Source of the DNA: Arcuatula senhousia | Taxonomy: Eukaryota; Mollusca; Bivalvia; Mytilida; Mytilidae | Assembly (NCBI GenBank): GCA_963971305.1 | Contig: OZ020307.1 | Span: forward strand, 63,175,702-63,239,701 | DNA length: 64,000 nt | Direction: 5' to 3' | Part shown: in pieces, positions 1 through 13,200 of the stretch | Layout: every line of letters begins with the position of its first letter | How positions within the stretch are numbered: position 1 is the stretch's first letter | Program-made: the position numbers and the translations under genes | Notes under the pieces: generated by a model | What the model saw: only the letters and a program-made list of their open reading frames with translations | Told to the model about the DNA's origin: nothing | Database searches by the model: none

Positions 1-478
1 GAAAATTTCATGGACCAATTTTTCTGTTGACACTATTTGCAAGGATGGTCCCAAGAAACGACACCACTCCTTCGAAAAGGGACAAAACTAGGAAGAGCAA
101 TACCCCAACGCACAATAATGTCCTCTTTAGGAAGTTCAATACGATTATACTCAATTAAGGCCACTACAAGGACATCCTCACAAATTGCAAACTTGAAATG
201 GTTTTACAAAGATAATGATCTTGTTTCCAGAACCCAAAATAAATAAATATGTTGAAACTAAACTCATGGAAAAAAAACAGTTTTAATCTTAAGTACTTAC
301 ACTTGAAGAAATGAATCAAACTTTTAAAGGTATGGTGTGTATAAGCAATAAGAAGACCATAGATATAGCTTTAATATAAGATATGATTTTCCCCTACTTC
401 TGTACCATTTTTCATGAGTTCATGCCTCTCAATTGACATGCGTCTGTAAGTATCTAATACTGTAGTTTTGTCTGCTAG

Positions 479-1267
479 GTCCAATACATACTGCAACACC
501 AGCTTGGCGGTATCATGGTCTGGGCACTAGATCTGGATGATTTTAAAGGAACCTGTGGGGAAGGAAAATACCCACTGCTAACTGCAATAAATGACGAACT
601 CAAAAAATGTACACAAACGTAAGGTGTTATAATTCCTTTGAATGTTAATAATTACTTGTTTTTATGTCGAAAGAGAATTGTAAGATTATTTTGTTATAAA
701 GTTAAACAAAAACGACTTTAACGCCCGTTAAGAATTTATAGTGTAACCAATTCAAACATGTTAGACCGAAATTCAACAAATGAAGTGATGGACTGTCAAA
801 TGTACAGTTTTATTGACAGAACAAATTATTAATCGGTCAAAAATAATCTGCATAAAACATGTTCTATTGAAAAATGATTTAAGTTTATTTCTGCCGAATA
901 AGTTAGTTATATTTACAAACATTTGTATAGTTATTAACTATAATACAATTTCCATCGATAGATCCCTTAACTATATACTCATGTGCAGATTAAACATTCT
1001 ATGTGATAAATGAAAATTTGAATTTATGGTTCAATAAATCAAAAATATTTTCCATTTAATTCTTAATTATAATTAACGAAGGCTTATTGTTAATACTTTC
1101 ATTTTATACCAGCGCCGTACAGCCAACATCAGGTTCAATTCAAACGACTGCAGTAGCCCAAATCACCACCCCAAGCAATAACCAACAAGCCCAAACAACC
1201 CCCAGCAACAACCAACAACTCCAAACCACCGTTAACAATAACAGCAAACAAGGATCAGGATGTACAA
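479..1267 (+). CDS. GH18 module A: last catalytic exon plus linker exon
   Basis: The 140-nt exon 479-618 encodes the last strand of the GH18 barrel, with the [13 protein letters not shown] motif whose Trp lines the substrate cleft, and ends in CTQT. It is almost identical to the matching exons at 6076 and 14227. The exon 1113-1267 encodes a Thr/Gln/Asn-rich linker (TAVQPTSG..., then repeated NNQQ-type units) ending in a single base of a Ser codon, which is completed by the first exon of module B at 1649. The preceding exon of this module, expected a few hundred bases upstream, is not in the window. Confidence 0.85.
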
Positions 1268-4200
1268 GTAAATATTTGTTATGGAGAGATCTATATCTTA
1301 TGCACGTTAAAGGCCCCTTTGACGAGTTTGATAAGGCTCAATGGGGGCAGCTAAAAAAGAGGGTTTTGCATAAGCTTCAGAATCCAGGATAAATGAAAAA
1401 GGTGAAACTTAATACTTTTTTTATCTAAGCTGGTATATTTTTATAAGTTAACATGAAGCAACAAAATAGAGATGTGACATTCCATTTAGAACAATGTTCT
1501 ATCTTAAAGATCATGTATAATTGGTGCATTTGGCAGAATGTGAGACATGTCGAAAGGTGATATGTTTTCTTTTCCTTTCAGAAAATTATATTTGATATTG
1601 TGTTTCTGAATTAATAAGTTTTTTTTTAATTCATTATGACTTTCTAAGGTAAACGTAGAGTATGTTACTACACTAACTGGGCACAGTACAGAAATTCGGG
1701 CGGTAAATTCTTCCCCGAGGATGTAGACCCCTCCTTGTGTACCCATATCATCTACTCATTTGCTAAACTGGTTGGAAACAAACTTCACGCTTTCGAATGG
1801 AACGATGAGAGCACTCCTTGGATGAAGGGAATGTAAATGAATATCTTAATCAACTTATAATTACTTCTTACGCACATGTTGTATACATATTTTTGTTTAT
1901 GGTTGTTATAAAAGCTTTTTCACTATCCTTGAACGCTTGGATAAGATAATGTAAATTGGAAACCTATGAGAAATATCAAGTTACCGATATTAAAAGCGCT
2001 AAAACACATCGATGTGTATGTCAGCTAAAACAATTGAAATCTACCGATTTTGTCTTTTCTTTTTGGGGATTGACGATATTTGATTATCATTTGGTACACA
2101 TTTGCTTCTTTCATGCATCTTTAAAGAATTGGCCCCTGGTGGAAAACATCCGAAAAGAAGCGATAAAGATTTATCATAATTAAGGGAAGCAGCCCATTTT
2201 TTAAGCTACAATACGTTTATGGTTAAAATTAGAATTATCGTAATTTCGGTCTTTTTATATGTAAATTCACATCTAATTTCTACTTCTAACTTTAGACAAC
2301 TTATATACAGTATATATTTTTTGTATAAATTCAGTACGTGGTGCTACTTCAATCTACACAGGAAAAATAGCTACGGATTTATTACGGATGGTCCTCAATC
2401 CATCCGAAAATCATCCGGTTTTTTACCCATAGACGGTTATTTCGCGCACATTTGAAATTTATTCGTAATGAACAATCCGGAAAACTAATGAATATTTACG
2501 GATGAATGTCATTCCATCCGTTTTTTATCTGTAGCTCAAACAATCCGTAAAACATCCGTATTTCATACGTTTATCATCGTACCATGAAAATACCATTTTT
2601 ACAGAAAAATTTCCCGAAACCCTCTAAAATTAATAGTTATGACTTAGATCATTTGGAAACAACAATATAATTTTGATAATACGGATGAATTCCATTCGTA
2701 AACCATCCGTACTGTGGATGATTATATACATATGAAAAACGTCCATGTGCTCGTTTTTTTCCGTATTTATCCGTACATTTACATATGATTTACGGATGGA
2801 TTACGGATGAAAATGTCCGTAGCTATTTTTCCTGTGAAATAGAACCAAATACTACTGTGACAACACTTTTAATTGGTTTTTCGCAATTAGGGAGGATGTG
2901 AATGAGATTTTAAGGACGTAGGGTAATGACAATAGACTCAACAAACAAACAAAAAAATGACCAAACAGTAAGAAATAACGAATAATGACATTAAAATAGG
3001 ATATACCCCACCAATTAACAGAACAGAGAAAACATTACAAACATATAATGGAGTACAGAGTTAAGTACACACGATCCATATCGTATTAAGGAAGAAAATA
3101 GATTTATCTTCTTAGTCAGCAATACTTGGGTTGCACATTCGCCATTTTCTCAGATTCTGGTCCAAAACTGGTTCAACTATGTTAATGAATGAAATAAGAG
3201 AAATTTAATCGACGTCTCCAATCTGTTGTAAATATTTGGTTTTACATTTTTTGGAACTTTTAATATTGACCAACGATAATTCCTTTTCAATAGTTTTTCA
3301 ATCTTTCATTCAATAAATAAAATAAATGTCTGAATTCCATTGCTCCAATGTTTGTTGGCCTCATTTTTCCTCCTCTTGACCATTGACATAAGTAAATTCT
3401 AATATCCGGAATTCCGGAATAGATAAAATGTGCAGTGCTGTATATTCAAGTAACGTATAGCGTATATACATTCCAATAGGTACGAACGTTTTACTGAACT
3501 GAAGAAAAGGAATCCTAACGTTAAACTGTCGATCGCCGTCGGAGGATGGAACATGGGCTCTGCTCCTTTCACAAAAATGGTTGCCACAGCGGCCAGTCGC
3601 CAGGAATTTGCTACCTCAACTGTCAAGTTCTTGAGAGACCACGGATTTGATGGACTGGACTTGGATTGGGAATACCCAGCTGGAAGAGGCAGCCCTGCAG
3701 GAGACAAGCAAAAATTCGTCGAACTTCTGAAGGTTGGTGAACACAAACACAAAAATAAAGTTATATTATTTGTGTTGGAATGTCAACTCGTATTTCCACC
3801 AGACGAGGAGCCATAGATACAATTAAAACCACACAACACATCAATTCGTATAATTCTGAGTACTCGGGTTCCTTTACTAAAAATCGAACTGCATAAAATG
3901 AAACATTTGAAGTGAAGGAACGTCTTTGCAAATAAGAAATAGTATATAAACAATATTTATCATCAAACCCATTCGTTGGTCATTAAAATTTTTATGTTCT
4001 TTCTTTAAAGTTTTGTATATTACTAGTTTCATTCATGAAAGGTGAGCACTTACTCATAAAAATATCTTGAATTATAATCTATGAAAATAGGATGAATAGC
4101 ATTTTTTAACTATACCTTGGCATGATTGTAGTTAAAGAACATTTGACATTTCTTTAAACTTTTGAATATGAAATATTAATATTCATTTAAAACTAGGGTG

Positions 4201-7200
4201 TATATTCTTTAGACACTGAAAAGAGAATTTGAATCTGAAGCCCAGACTTCAGGTAAACCACAACTGTTGCTGTCTGCTGCCACAGCTGCCGGAGAAACCA
4301 ATGCTGATAACGCATACGACTACAAAGAAATCGTCAAGTATGTTGTTTCAAAGAAGGAAAAATAAAATTCCTGTAAAACTTGAAATCTTTGCAATTTCAA
4401 ATGATAAAAAAAGATTTATTAAAATATATGTATCGATTGCAAACTATAATATTAAATAATAAAACAATACACTTTGTCTTAAACTATTACATTAAAGTTA
4501 CGATTTTTTGTTTTTTTATTAAAATTTGGACGTATTTACTTCTACTGCAACGGTGGTAAAAAAGGTTTTAGGATTCACGGGAGAGCGACGTTCCATCCAC
4601 GTTAAAGACCCCTTTGTAGAGATACTGCAAACTCAAGAGGAAATCGTATGTTGTTTGTTTGCCCAATGGGCAATCCAGTGTGGAAATAATCTTTAACTTA
4701 AATCTTAGATTTATTCCAACAAAAAATGTTTTTCTTGATCTGTCTCACAATGCAAAGCACTAGCATTTTAAACGACTAATTAGCTGTTATGTACCATGAT
4801 AACTATTGGCGTGTGTCTATTGTAGATATTTGGATATGATTAACTTGATGACCTACGACTTGCATGGAAGCTGGGAGACATTTACAGGACACAATGCACC
4901 ATTGTACAAACATTCAACTGATGTCGGGAATCAGACCACACTAAATATAGTGAGAACATTAATAGGGTTTTCAGATTTTATTTAAGCAGATGATTTTTAA
5001 TGTTGAACTCCAGATTTTTAGTTAAAAAATATTCCTTAGAACAGATTAAACTTTTTAGACCAAAATGATAGTCAATACACATAACCTACAATATAAAATT
5101 ATTCTAAACAAATAAAATGTGTATGCGCCCAATAGATAGTCCCTGCTCGTGCTTAAAATTTCCATTGTGGAATCATTCCCTAAGAGTCTACACGTTTTTG
5201 CATGACGGTTAATGTAAACTAATAATGATATTTACAGGACTGGGCTGTAAACCACTACATTCAGAATGGAGTCCCTCCATCAATGCTCAACGTCGGTCTG
5301 GCCTTGTATGGTAGGAGTTTTACTCTAAAGAGCCCAAGTCAGCACGGTCTCGGAGACAATAACAATGGAGCAGGACAAGCCGGCCAGTTTACAAGAGAAA
5401 ATGGATTCCTGTCTTACTACGAGGTAAATATAAAGTTTTATTTTTGTTTACATAAGGAAAACAAGTTTTATAGATACAAAATAAATTTGGTCATTTCTTT
5501 GGTTTGAAACATAGATCCCAAGCTAGTGTATGTTTCAGAATTAACTTTTAAACTTGTTTGCTATGAAAAGGAAAAAGTTTCTTCATTGACAGTTTTTTTC
5601 AACATTCAATCGACTTTAAACTAGACATCATTAGAATATAAACGAACGAAGTACAACAATATTAAAATTGCAACATTTGTTCAATATAATTAAACCATAA
5701 ATTTAAAATAAATTATCCTTTATGTTTAATTTTGCCAGATCTGCAAGATGCTTGCCAGTGGTGGAACTAAATATGAAATAGCTGACCAGAAAGTACCGTA
5801 TGTTGTCAAAGGATCTCAATGGGTCGGCTATGATGACCAAAAGAGCTTGAGAACAAAGGTATGTTTGCAATGAAAATACAAATATCTTACATTCTAGTAT
5901 TTGACGAAATTGAAGAAAATTAAAGGTGCATATAAAGGATAATTTTATCATATAAATAACCTAACAACAAAGAGCTTAATGAAATAATTGGTTCTATTCG
6001 TCTTCCGGCATGGGTAAATTGCCTATGTATTTCTATGCATCTGTTAAAATTTCATGACTTATTTTTGTCTACTAGGTTCAATACATAATGCAACACCAGC
6101 TTGGCGGTATCATGGTCTGGGCACTAGATTTGGATGATTTTAAAGGAACCTGTGGGGAAGGAAAATACCCACTGCTAACTGCAATCAACGACGAGCTGAA
6201 AAAATGTTCACAAACGTAAGGTGCTTTTATTTGAATGTGATCATATCACAATGAAATTTTTATGTCTATGAAAAACGTTATAGCAGTACCTTTAGAAACA
6301 GGTAATCACTTGGAAAACATGTTCTCAAACGCGAATGAAAATTAAAAGTTATTTACGCGTTGAAATAACATAGCGGTTATCTTGTTATAATGTTGATAAA
6401 AAAATCCAAATATCAAAAGTCCGAAAGGGCAGAGACAAAACCAGTAACACCAATAGGAATGGGACAAAAACAGACAACATGTAAAACATGAACGCGAACT
6501 CCAGTCGAAACAAGAGTGAACTCAGGTTCTCCGGAAGAGTAAGCAGTTCCTGCTTGATCTAGCACACCCGTCGCAAAGTTAACATTCTATATGTTTATGT
6601 TTATATTAAAATTGAGTTTTATCTATCAATAAAAAATCTATGAGTTTGTTCGTAATTATAACTTACTAACTTACATTGTTATTTAACATTTAATACATAT
6701 CAGTGCCGTACAGCCAACATCAGGATCGATCCAAACGACTGCAGTAGCCCAAACAACCAGTAACAATAACCAACAGGCCCAAACCACCGTCAACAACAAC
6801 AGCAAACTGAACTCAGGATGTCCAAGTAAATACTTTTTAAAAGTAGCTGAAATATACTTTATTCTAAAGAGAAACGACCATATATAAAAATTGGGCATTC
6901 AAATCTCAAATAAGGAAAAAAGGGAAAAAAATCAAACATACGTGTAACATGATTTTTTTTTAATCGCAAGTAAATATTTTTACAACTTTTCTTAACAAGA
7001 TGAGTCAACAACATGAAACTTTTTTTTAAGTTCAAAACTGTAAGGAAGATGTACAAATAGAAGTGAAAACCTTTTGAAATCAAATTTTTGTTTCGATTTT
7101 TTTAATCTTCGTATGGTTGGGGGAAAAGAAGGGATGAGTCATTTGGGTTTTCGTCGAAAAGCATACGAGAGGACGTGCATGATTGATATACCGTATATAT

Positions 7201-10200
7201 GACATCTTTTTATTTTAATGACATCATTGTGTGTCCGAATAAAAAGGTCTCGTTATCAGGTTTGGCGCACAAAAAAAAACCTGGCTTAACCAACTACATG
7301 TTCGCATTCAGGACCATTTCGATCTTCATATTTCGATTTGTCTTCCAGGTTTTGTATTTTCTCTTGGACATTGAGATTGATCGATTGTTCGGGAAATTTG
7401 TTATTACCTTTATTCATAATATCATTTGAAATACTCTTTTGAAGGTAAACGCCGTGTATGTTACTACACTAACTGGGCACAGTACAGAAACACGGGAGGC
7501 AAATTCTTTCCAGAAAACGTCGATCCCTCATTATGTACACATATTATCTATTCTTTTGCCAAACTGGTCGGAAATAAACTGCATGCATTCGAATGGAACG
7601 ACGAAAGTACTCCTTGGATGAAGGGAATGTAAGTTTCTATCGAAATTTAAAAAGCAGAAGAAATTACTGCGACAGCTCTATATAGGACACGTGGCATTAA
7701 GATGGGATTGTCACCTTACTTTCCTTTTTTTCCCACAACCGTGTTATTTTGTATTACTATCGGACCCTAAAACTGCAATGATAGAGGGATATTTTGTGCC
7801 TTAAAACCTCTCGTTTACCGAAACTTCTTTTGAAATTCCTGCACATCAGAGCCATGGCATGTTTTTTTTTGTGTGTATCTACCTCTTGGTATTACACGTC
7901 TTAGATACATTATCCCAATTTGGTATATTATTTCTGTCCGCCTGTATAAAAAAATTAATAAAATGATTATATCAAAATGTGCCTCATTCTCTTCAATTAA
8001 AATGATTTATTTATATATATATGCAATATATCTATAGGTATGAACGTTTTACTGACCTTAAAAAACAGAATCCTAACGTAAAACTGTCGATTGCCGTCGG
8101 TGGTTGGAACATGGGCTCTGCTCCTTTCACAAAAATGGTTGCCACAGCAGCCAGTCGCCAGGAGTTTGCTACCTCAACTGTCAAGTTCTTGAGAGACCAC
8201 GGATTTGATGGACTTGACTTGGATTGGGAATACCCAGCTGGAAGAGGAAGTCCTGCAGTAGACAAACAAAATTTTGTTGAACTTCTCAAGGTTGGTAGAT
8301 AGAAACAAGACTTCTGTATGTCTAAAAGACATAATGCCTCTTCTTGCAGTTTGGGGCAGACAGACGAACAGATAAACGGGCGGACAGACGAAAAGACCCA
8401 AACACTCAATGCCTCTACTTTCGTAGATTGGGGCATAAAAATTATCTATACAAATATGTAACTTTGTAATATTTGAAAGAATTATCTTGTTGTATGGATG
8501 CAGGTTTGTTGTCCAGAATACAATACCAAAACGGGTATAAAAACGGTTAATTTGGTTATGCTGTATATCGATATTTCAAGGAGCAACCTCTCATCAGCAG
8601 CATTTGAATCAAAACATTGGAAGATCAAAAACCAAAAATATTGAATGTAAAGATCTCAAAACCAAACAGTTTGAACAGGAAAGCCAAATCCAGCTAGGAG
8701 GAAATCAAACTAATAGTTAACCATATAAAATTCTAATAATTCATAATAGCCATGTTATCAACTAAAATGACTTCAATCAGCCAGACAATATTTTTGAAAG
8801 CAAATTCCGTGAGATTTGCCATAACTAATTTCTGAAAACAATTTTCATTTAGACCCTGAAAAGAGAATTTGAATCTGAAGCCCAGACTTCCGGTAAACCA
8901 CAACTGTTGTTATCTGCTGCCACAGCTGCTGGAGAAACCAATGCTGATAACGCATACGACTACAAAGAAATCGTCAAGTATACTATCTTATTAACATGTC
9001 TAAAAATGACTTACATGAACCTTATATGAAAAATGTTTGTTCCCAATTCGCCTATCATAAGGTTAAATAAAAACAAAAATATAACATGTTTCATATTGTA
9101 ATAATATTTCTAATTCCGGTGCTATCTATGATATCTTAAAATATTGTTCCTCTACTTAAACTCTCCAACTTAAATCTTAATAAATTTTAAAAAACACACC
9201 AGATGTAGATAAATCAAACATTTTCTACTATATGATCGTGTATGAACCGCAACGAATAAATAAATGTATCAATAATGAAATGACGACGAGCTATGCTTAT
9301 TTATCGGTAATAATTACATTTTTTTTTTCGCTTTTCATGAACAAATGTGTATAACCCAATTTACCGGGTCAGTAGGTGACGTAGCACGTGTTTTTTTAAT
9401 GCGTTCCTTATAAAAATACATTAAAAACCCCTTTTTAAAAAAAATAACATGATGTCGGGGATTATCAATAAAATGACCAATACTGAGATCGAGCTTATCA
9501 CTTGTTTATGGTTCACCCGTGGAGTTCACAAAAAACAGTGATAAACTCGATGTCAAAATTCAAAAGTCCTATATACAATACCAAAAACGGTTCTAAAACG
9601 ATTAATTTCGTTATGCTGTATATCAATTTTACCTCTAATCAGCAGCATTGGAATAAAAAATTGGGAAATCAAAAACCAAAATATTCTATATTTTCTAAAT
9701 TGTTTTAAATGAGATGAAAAAAACACTATTAAGTCTCACAGAAAACTGTTTTTTTACGACTGACAAGATTGGTTACTATTGTAGATACTTGGATATGATT
9801 AACTTGATGACCTATGACTTACATGGAAGCTGGGAGACATTTACAGGACACAATGCACCACTATTCAAGCATTCTACTGATGTCGGGAATCAGACAACCC
9901 TTAATATTGTAAGCACTTTCATTCTGTTCCTTTAAGTTGGTGTGACAATTTCTCATTTTAGCCCAAAAGGCCTGGCAAAATTTTGGCTTTTTGCAATCCT
10001 CATATCCTCAAGTTTGCAGTATGCTTAATTTCCTCATTGACAACAGATTTGTGACCTTCAGAGGAGAGATTTTTCAACAACAAATCGGCATTCCAATGGG
10101 CAGAAACTGTGCTCCTCTCCTCGCCGATTTGTTTTTATACACTTACGAGACTGAATTTCTTCAGGGACTCGTCAAGAACAAGAAGATGAAAGAGGCAAGG

Positions 10201-13200
10201 TCATTTAATCTTACATATATTGATGATGTCCTTTCTGTCAATAACACTTCATTTGGTAGATGGATTCCTTCAATATATCCCCCAGAATTGGAGATTAAAG
10301 AGACAACCGAATCAAATTGCTTCACGTCTTTCTTGTATTTGCACCTCGAATTTGACCCAGGTGGTCATCTCAGTACAAAAAAATACGATAAAAGACACGA
10401 TTTTAATTTTCAAATTATTAATTTTCCTACATAGCAATATACCTACTTCCCCTGCATACGGTGTTTATATTTCAAAACTTATTCGATATGCCTGAGCTTG
10501 CACACATTTCACAGATTTTTTTTATCAGACACCGATTTCTTCGTGACCGACTTTTGGAGCAGGGCTATATGAAAATACGTCTCATACGATCCCTAAAAAA
10601 ATTCTTTCTTCGTTATCAGCCACTAGTAGAAAAGTTCAAATTTGAGTTAAAAGATATGTTGGTTAATTGTTTTAATTAGTGTTTGACTGGTCTGCTGTAC
10701 TGAGATGATCACCTCAATATCCCTATTGTGTCTCACAAATATGTTGTGTTCTATGGTCATTACCGGATCCTAAGATCGCAATGGAAGAGGGAGGTTTGGT
10801 GCCATAAAACCTGGTTTAACCCACCATTTCGTTCGAAATGCCTGTACTAAGTCAGGACCATTGCGATCCACCAATTCTCCGGTATGACTGATTCGTTTTT
10901 GTCATTTTCTCTGGACTATGAGATTGATCATTCAAGTTCGGTAATTTTGTTATTACCTTTATTTAACCCTTTATATATTCTTGATTTATTAATGCTTTTT
11001 ATGATATAGTCTACCTATCATATAAATATTTTTCACTTACGGTTTCACCACAGCATAACATTTATTATTATCACTTTACGCATGTTACAATATCTATCTC
11101 TTAAAGTGCAGATGTACTATGGTTTTGTTTTGTAATTATTTACCAATACACACTGAAATTACCGTAGGCAACAATACGGGTGTGCAATAGCAAGCAGGAA
11201 CTGTTATTGCTATATAGTTGTCTCGTTCGTGTTAACTGGTTTTGTTTTAGTCCTTTCGGATTTTTGACATTCTAATGTCCCCTTGGTTTCTCTTTTCTTC
11301 TTTTACCTTTATTTCTATGATCCTTCATTATATAATTACCTGTGAAAAATTAAACATGATATTAAGCTTATGGTTTTAATTACTCTCGTTTCGAGTCGAG
11401 TTTTGTTGTTGGTTGCTATTCTGTTGTTGTGTTTGTTTTTATGTTGTCTGTTTCCCCCTGCTGTTGTTATTCACTTTTTTATTCTATTTTTGCGGACTTT
11501 TTTCAATTAAATGCCCCATTGGCACCTGTTTACTCTTCCTTCCTATAAAAGCGTCATCAGGCCTGGGCGCCACAAAACATGAAAAAATACTTAAGTCTGA
11601 GAATGTTCTCAACTCATTGTGACGTCATTGAATTAGAAAGTTATGATTGGAGTCGCCATGGAAGAAGCAGAGGTACCAATGGGGCATCCAAATGTCAAAA
11701 GTCCGAAAGGGCAGAGACAAAACCAGCAAACACCAACAAGAACGGGACAAAAACAGACAACAGGAAAACATGGAAACACAAAACAACTGAATATCAATCA
11801 ACAACGCGAACTCCAGTCGAAACGAGTGAACTCAGGTTACCGGAAGAGTAAGAAGTTCCTGCTTGCTTTAGCACACCCGTCGCGTTGCCAATAGTCCATT
11901 CAGAGTGTCCAATCCGGTCAAGGAAGACAAAACAACACCCTATGACAAACCAACATCTGCACTCATCTGAGAGATCGAAATCCCATATTTGTCTATAAGT
12001 GCATGGTGTCTTCCGTAAAATTTCTTGCGAGAAGACAGCAACCGAGGAGCAACATAACCTTGTGTGAGCAATTTTTGCGTCAGACGTGTCGCTCTGCTAA
12101 GGAAATCGATGTAAGTCCCGCACGCTCTGGAGTAACGAATCAATTTAGATACGTAAACTCCATAAGCGGGAGCGGACGGAATGTTGCTACACAAGAAGGG
12201 GAAGTTGACGATTGGAAAGTTGAAGTCATCACGTTTGTCATAGAGCCATGTTGAAAGTCTTCCTTGAGAGTCAATTTCTAGATGTAGATCTAAATATGAA
12301 GCAGACTTCCTAGAATCCGTTGTGTCCTTTATCTCAAGCTCCTGTGGATATATGAGATGGAGAAAGTCACCAAATCGAGAATTGTTTAGTGAAAGGACAT
12401 CATCAATATAACGGAACGTGAGGTTGAAAGAGAGAGCTAGTCTACGGTCTTTTTTGTCTAGAAGAGATTGCAAGAAGTCTGCTTCATATGAATGAAGAAA
12501 CAAATCAGCAAGCAAAGGTGCACAATTAGTGCCCATTGGAATCCCTATTGTTTGCTGAAAAACACGAAAATAAGAATATTCTCAGACTTAAGTATTTTTT
12601 TAAGTTTTGTGGCGCCCAGGCCAGGTTTCGTAAAAAGCAGAGAAGTACAAATGAGTGAATTGGTGTTTTACGCCTTTGCAACGCAATATAGGTTAATTAA
12701 AGGCGATGAACATGAAAAAGATGATAGCATGAACATGAAATGATGATTATAAAAATTATGGGGGTGGGTTTGGTAACGGAGGAACAGACATTTTCAAGGC
12801 CACAGGAAAAGGGGAGAGGTTGTTAGGGGTGAAAATTTTGCCCATGTGGTGCAATACGTGGCAGCCAACAAAGGGGTCTTTTACGTGCATGAAACGTGAC
12901 ATTTTCCATACACGTTGGCCCACTATGGTAAACAGTCGTGGTTTCCGTATTATAGACCTGACAACCCCCGCGGACAAAGGCCACCCTATTCAGCTACCTA
13001 CAGTACACACCGGATCGCTCTGTGGGCTGAGCACTTACACGATCTCAGAATCCAAGACCCTTAGTCACCCCTTACAACAACTTAGGCTATGCTGCGGGCC
13101 TATTGGACACCGGGCCCACTACGGGACTGAAAAGCCCGAAAAGGCAAGGAAAAAATGTGTCAACGCAATTGAGCAGAAGAGTACATTCTATGCTCTTCAT

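Larger units (their letters stand above)
11558..12622. repeat. 1.06-kb segment bounded by ~48-bp inverted repeats
   Basis: The sequence CAGGCCTGGGCGCCACAAAA followed by an A-rich run and TACTTAAGTCTGAGAAT (11558-11609) returns in reverse complement at 12577-12622 with only a few mismatches. Between them lie an R2 repeat copy and an antisense reverse transcriptase fragment that runs up to the right inverted repeat. It could be a composite non-autonomous element, or two opposed copies of one short repeat. Confidence 0.65.

Noticed and set aside
37..246. Small open frame ending ANLKWFYKDNDLV, with a faint Ig-like look
   Set aside because: No Cys pair, no supporting splice sites, and no link to neighbouring exons; chance or a decayed repeat is more likely.
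8032..8436. 134-codon minus-strand open frame
   Set aside because: Shadow of the GH18 exon at 8038-8290.
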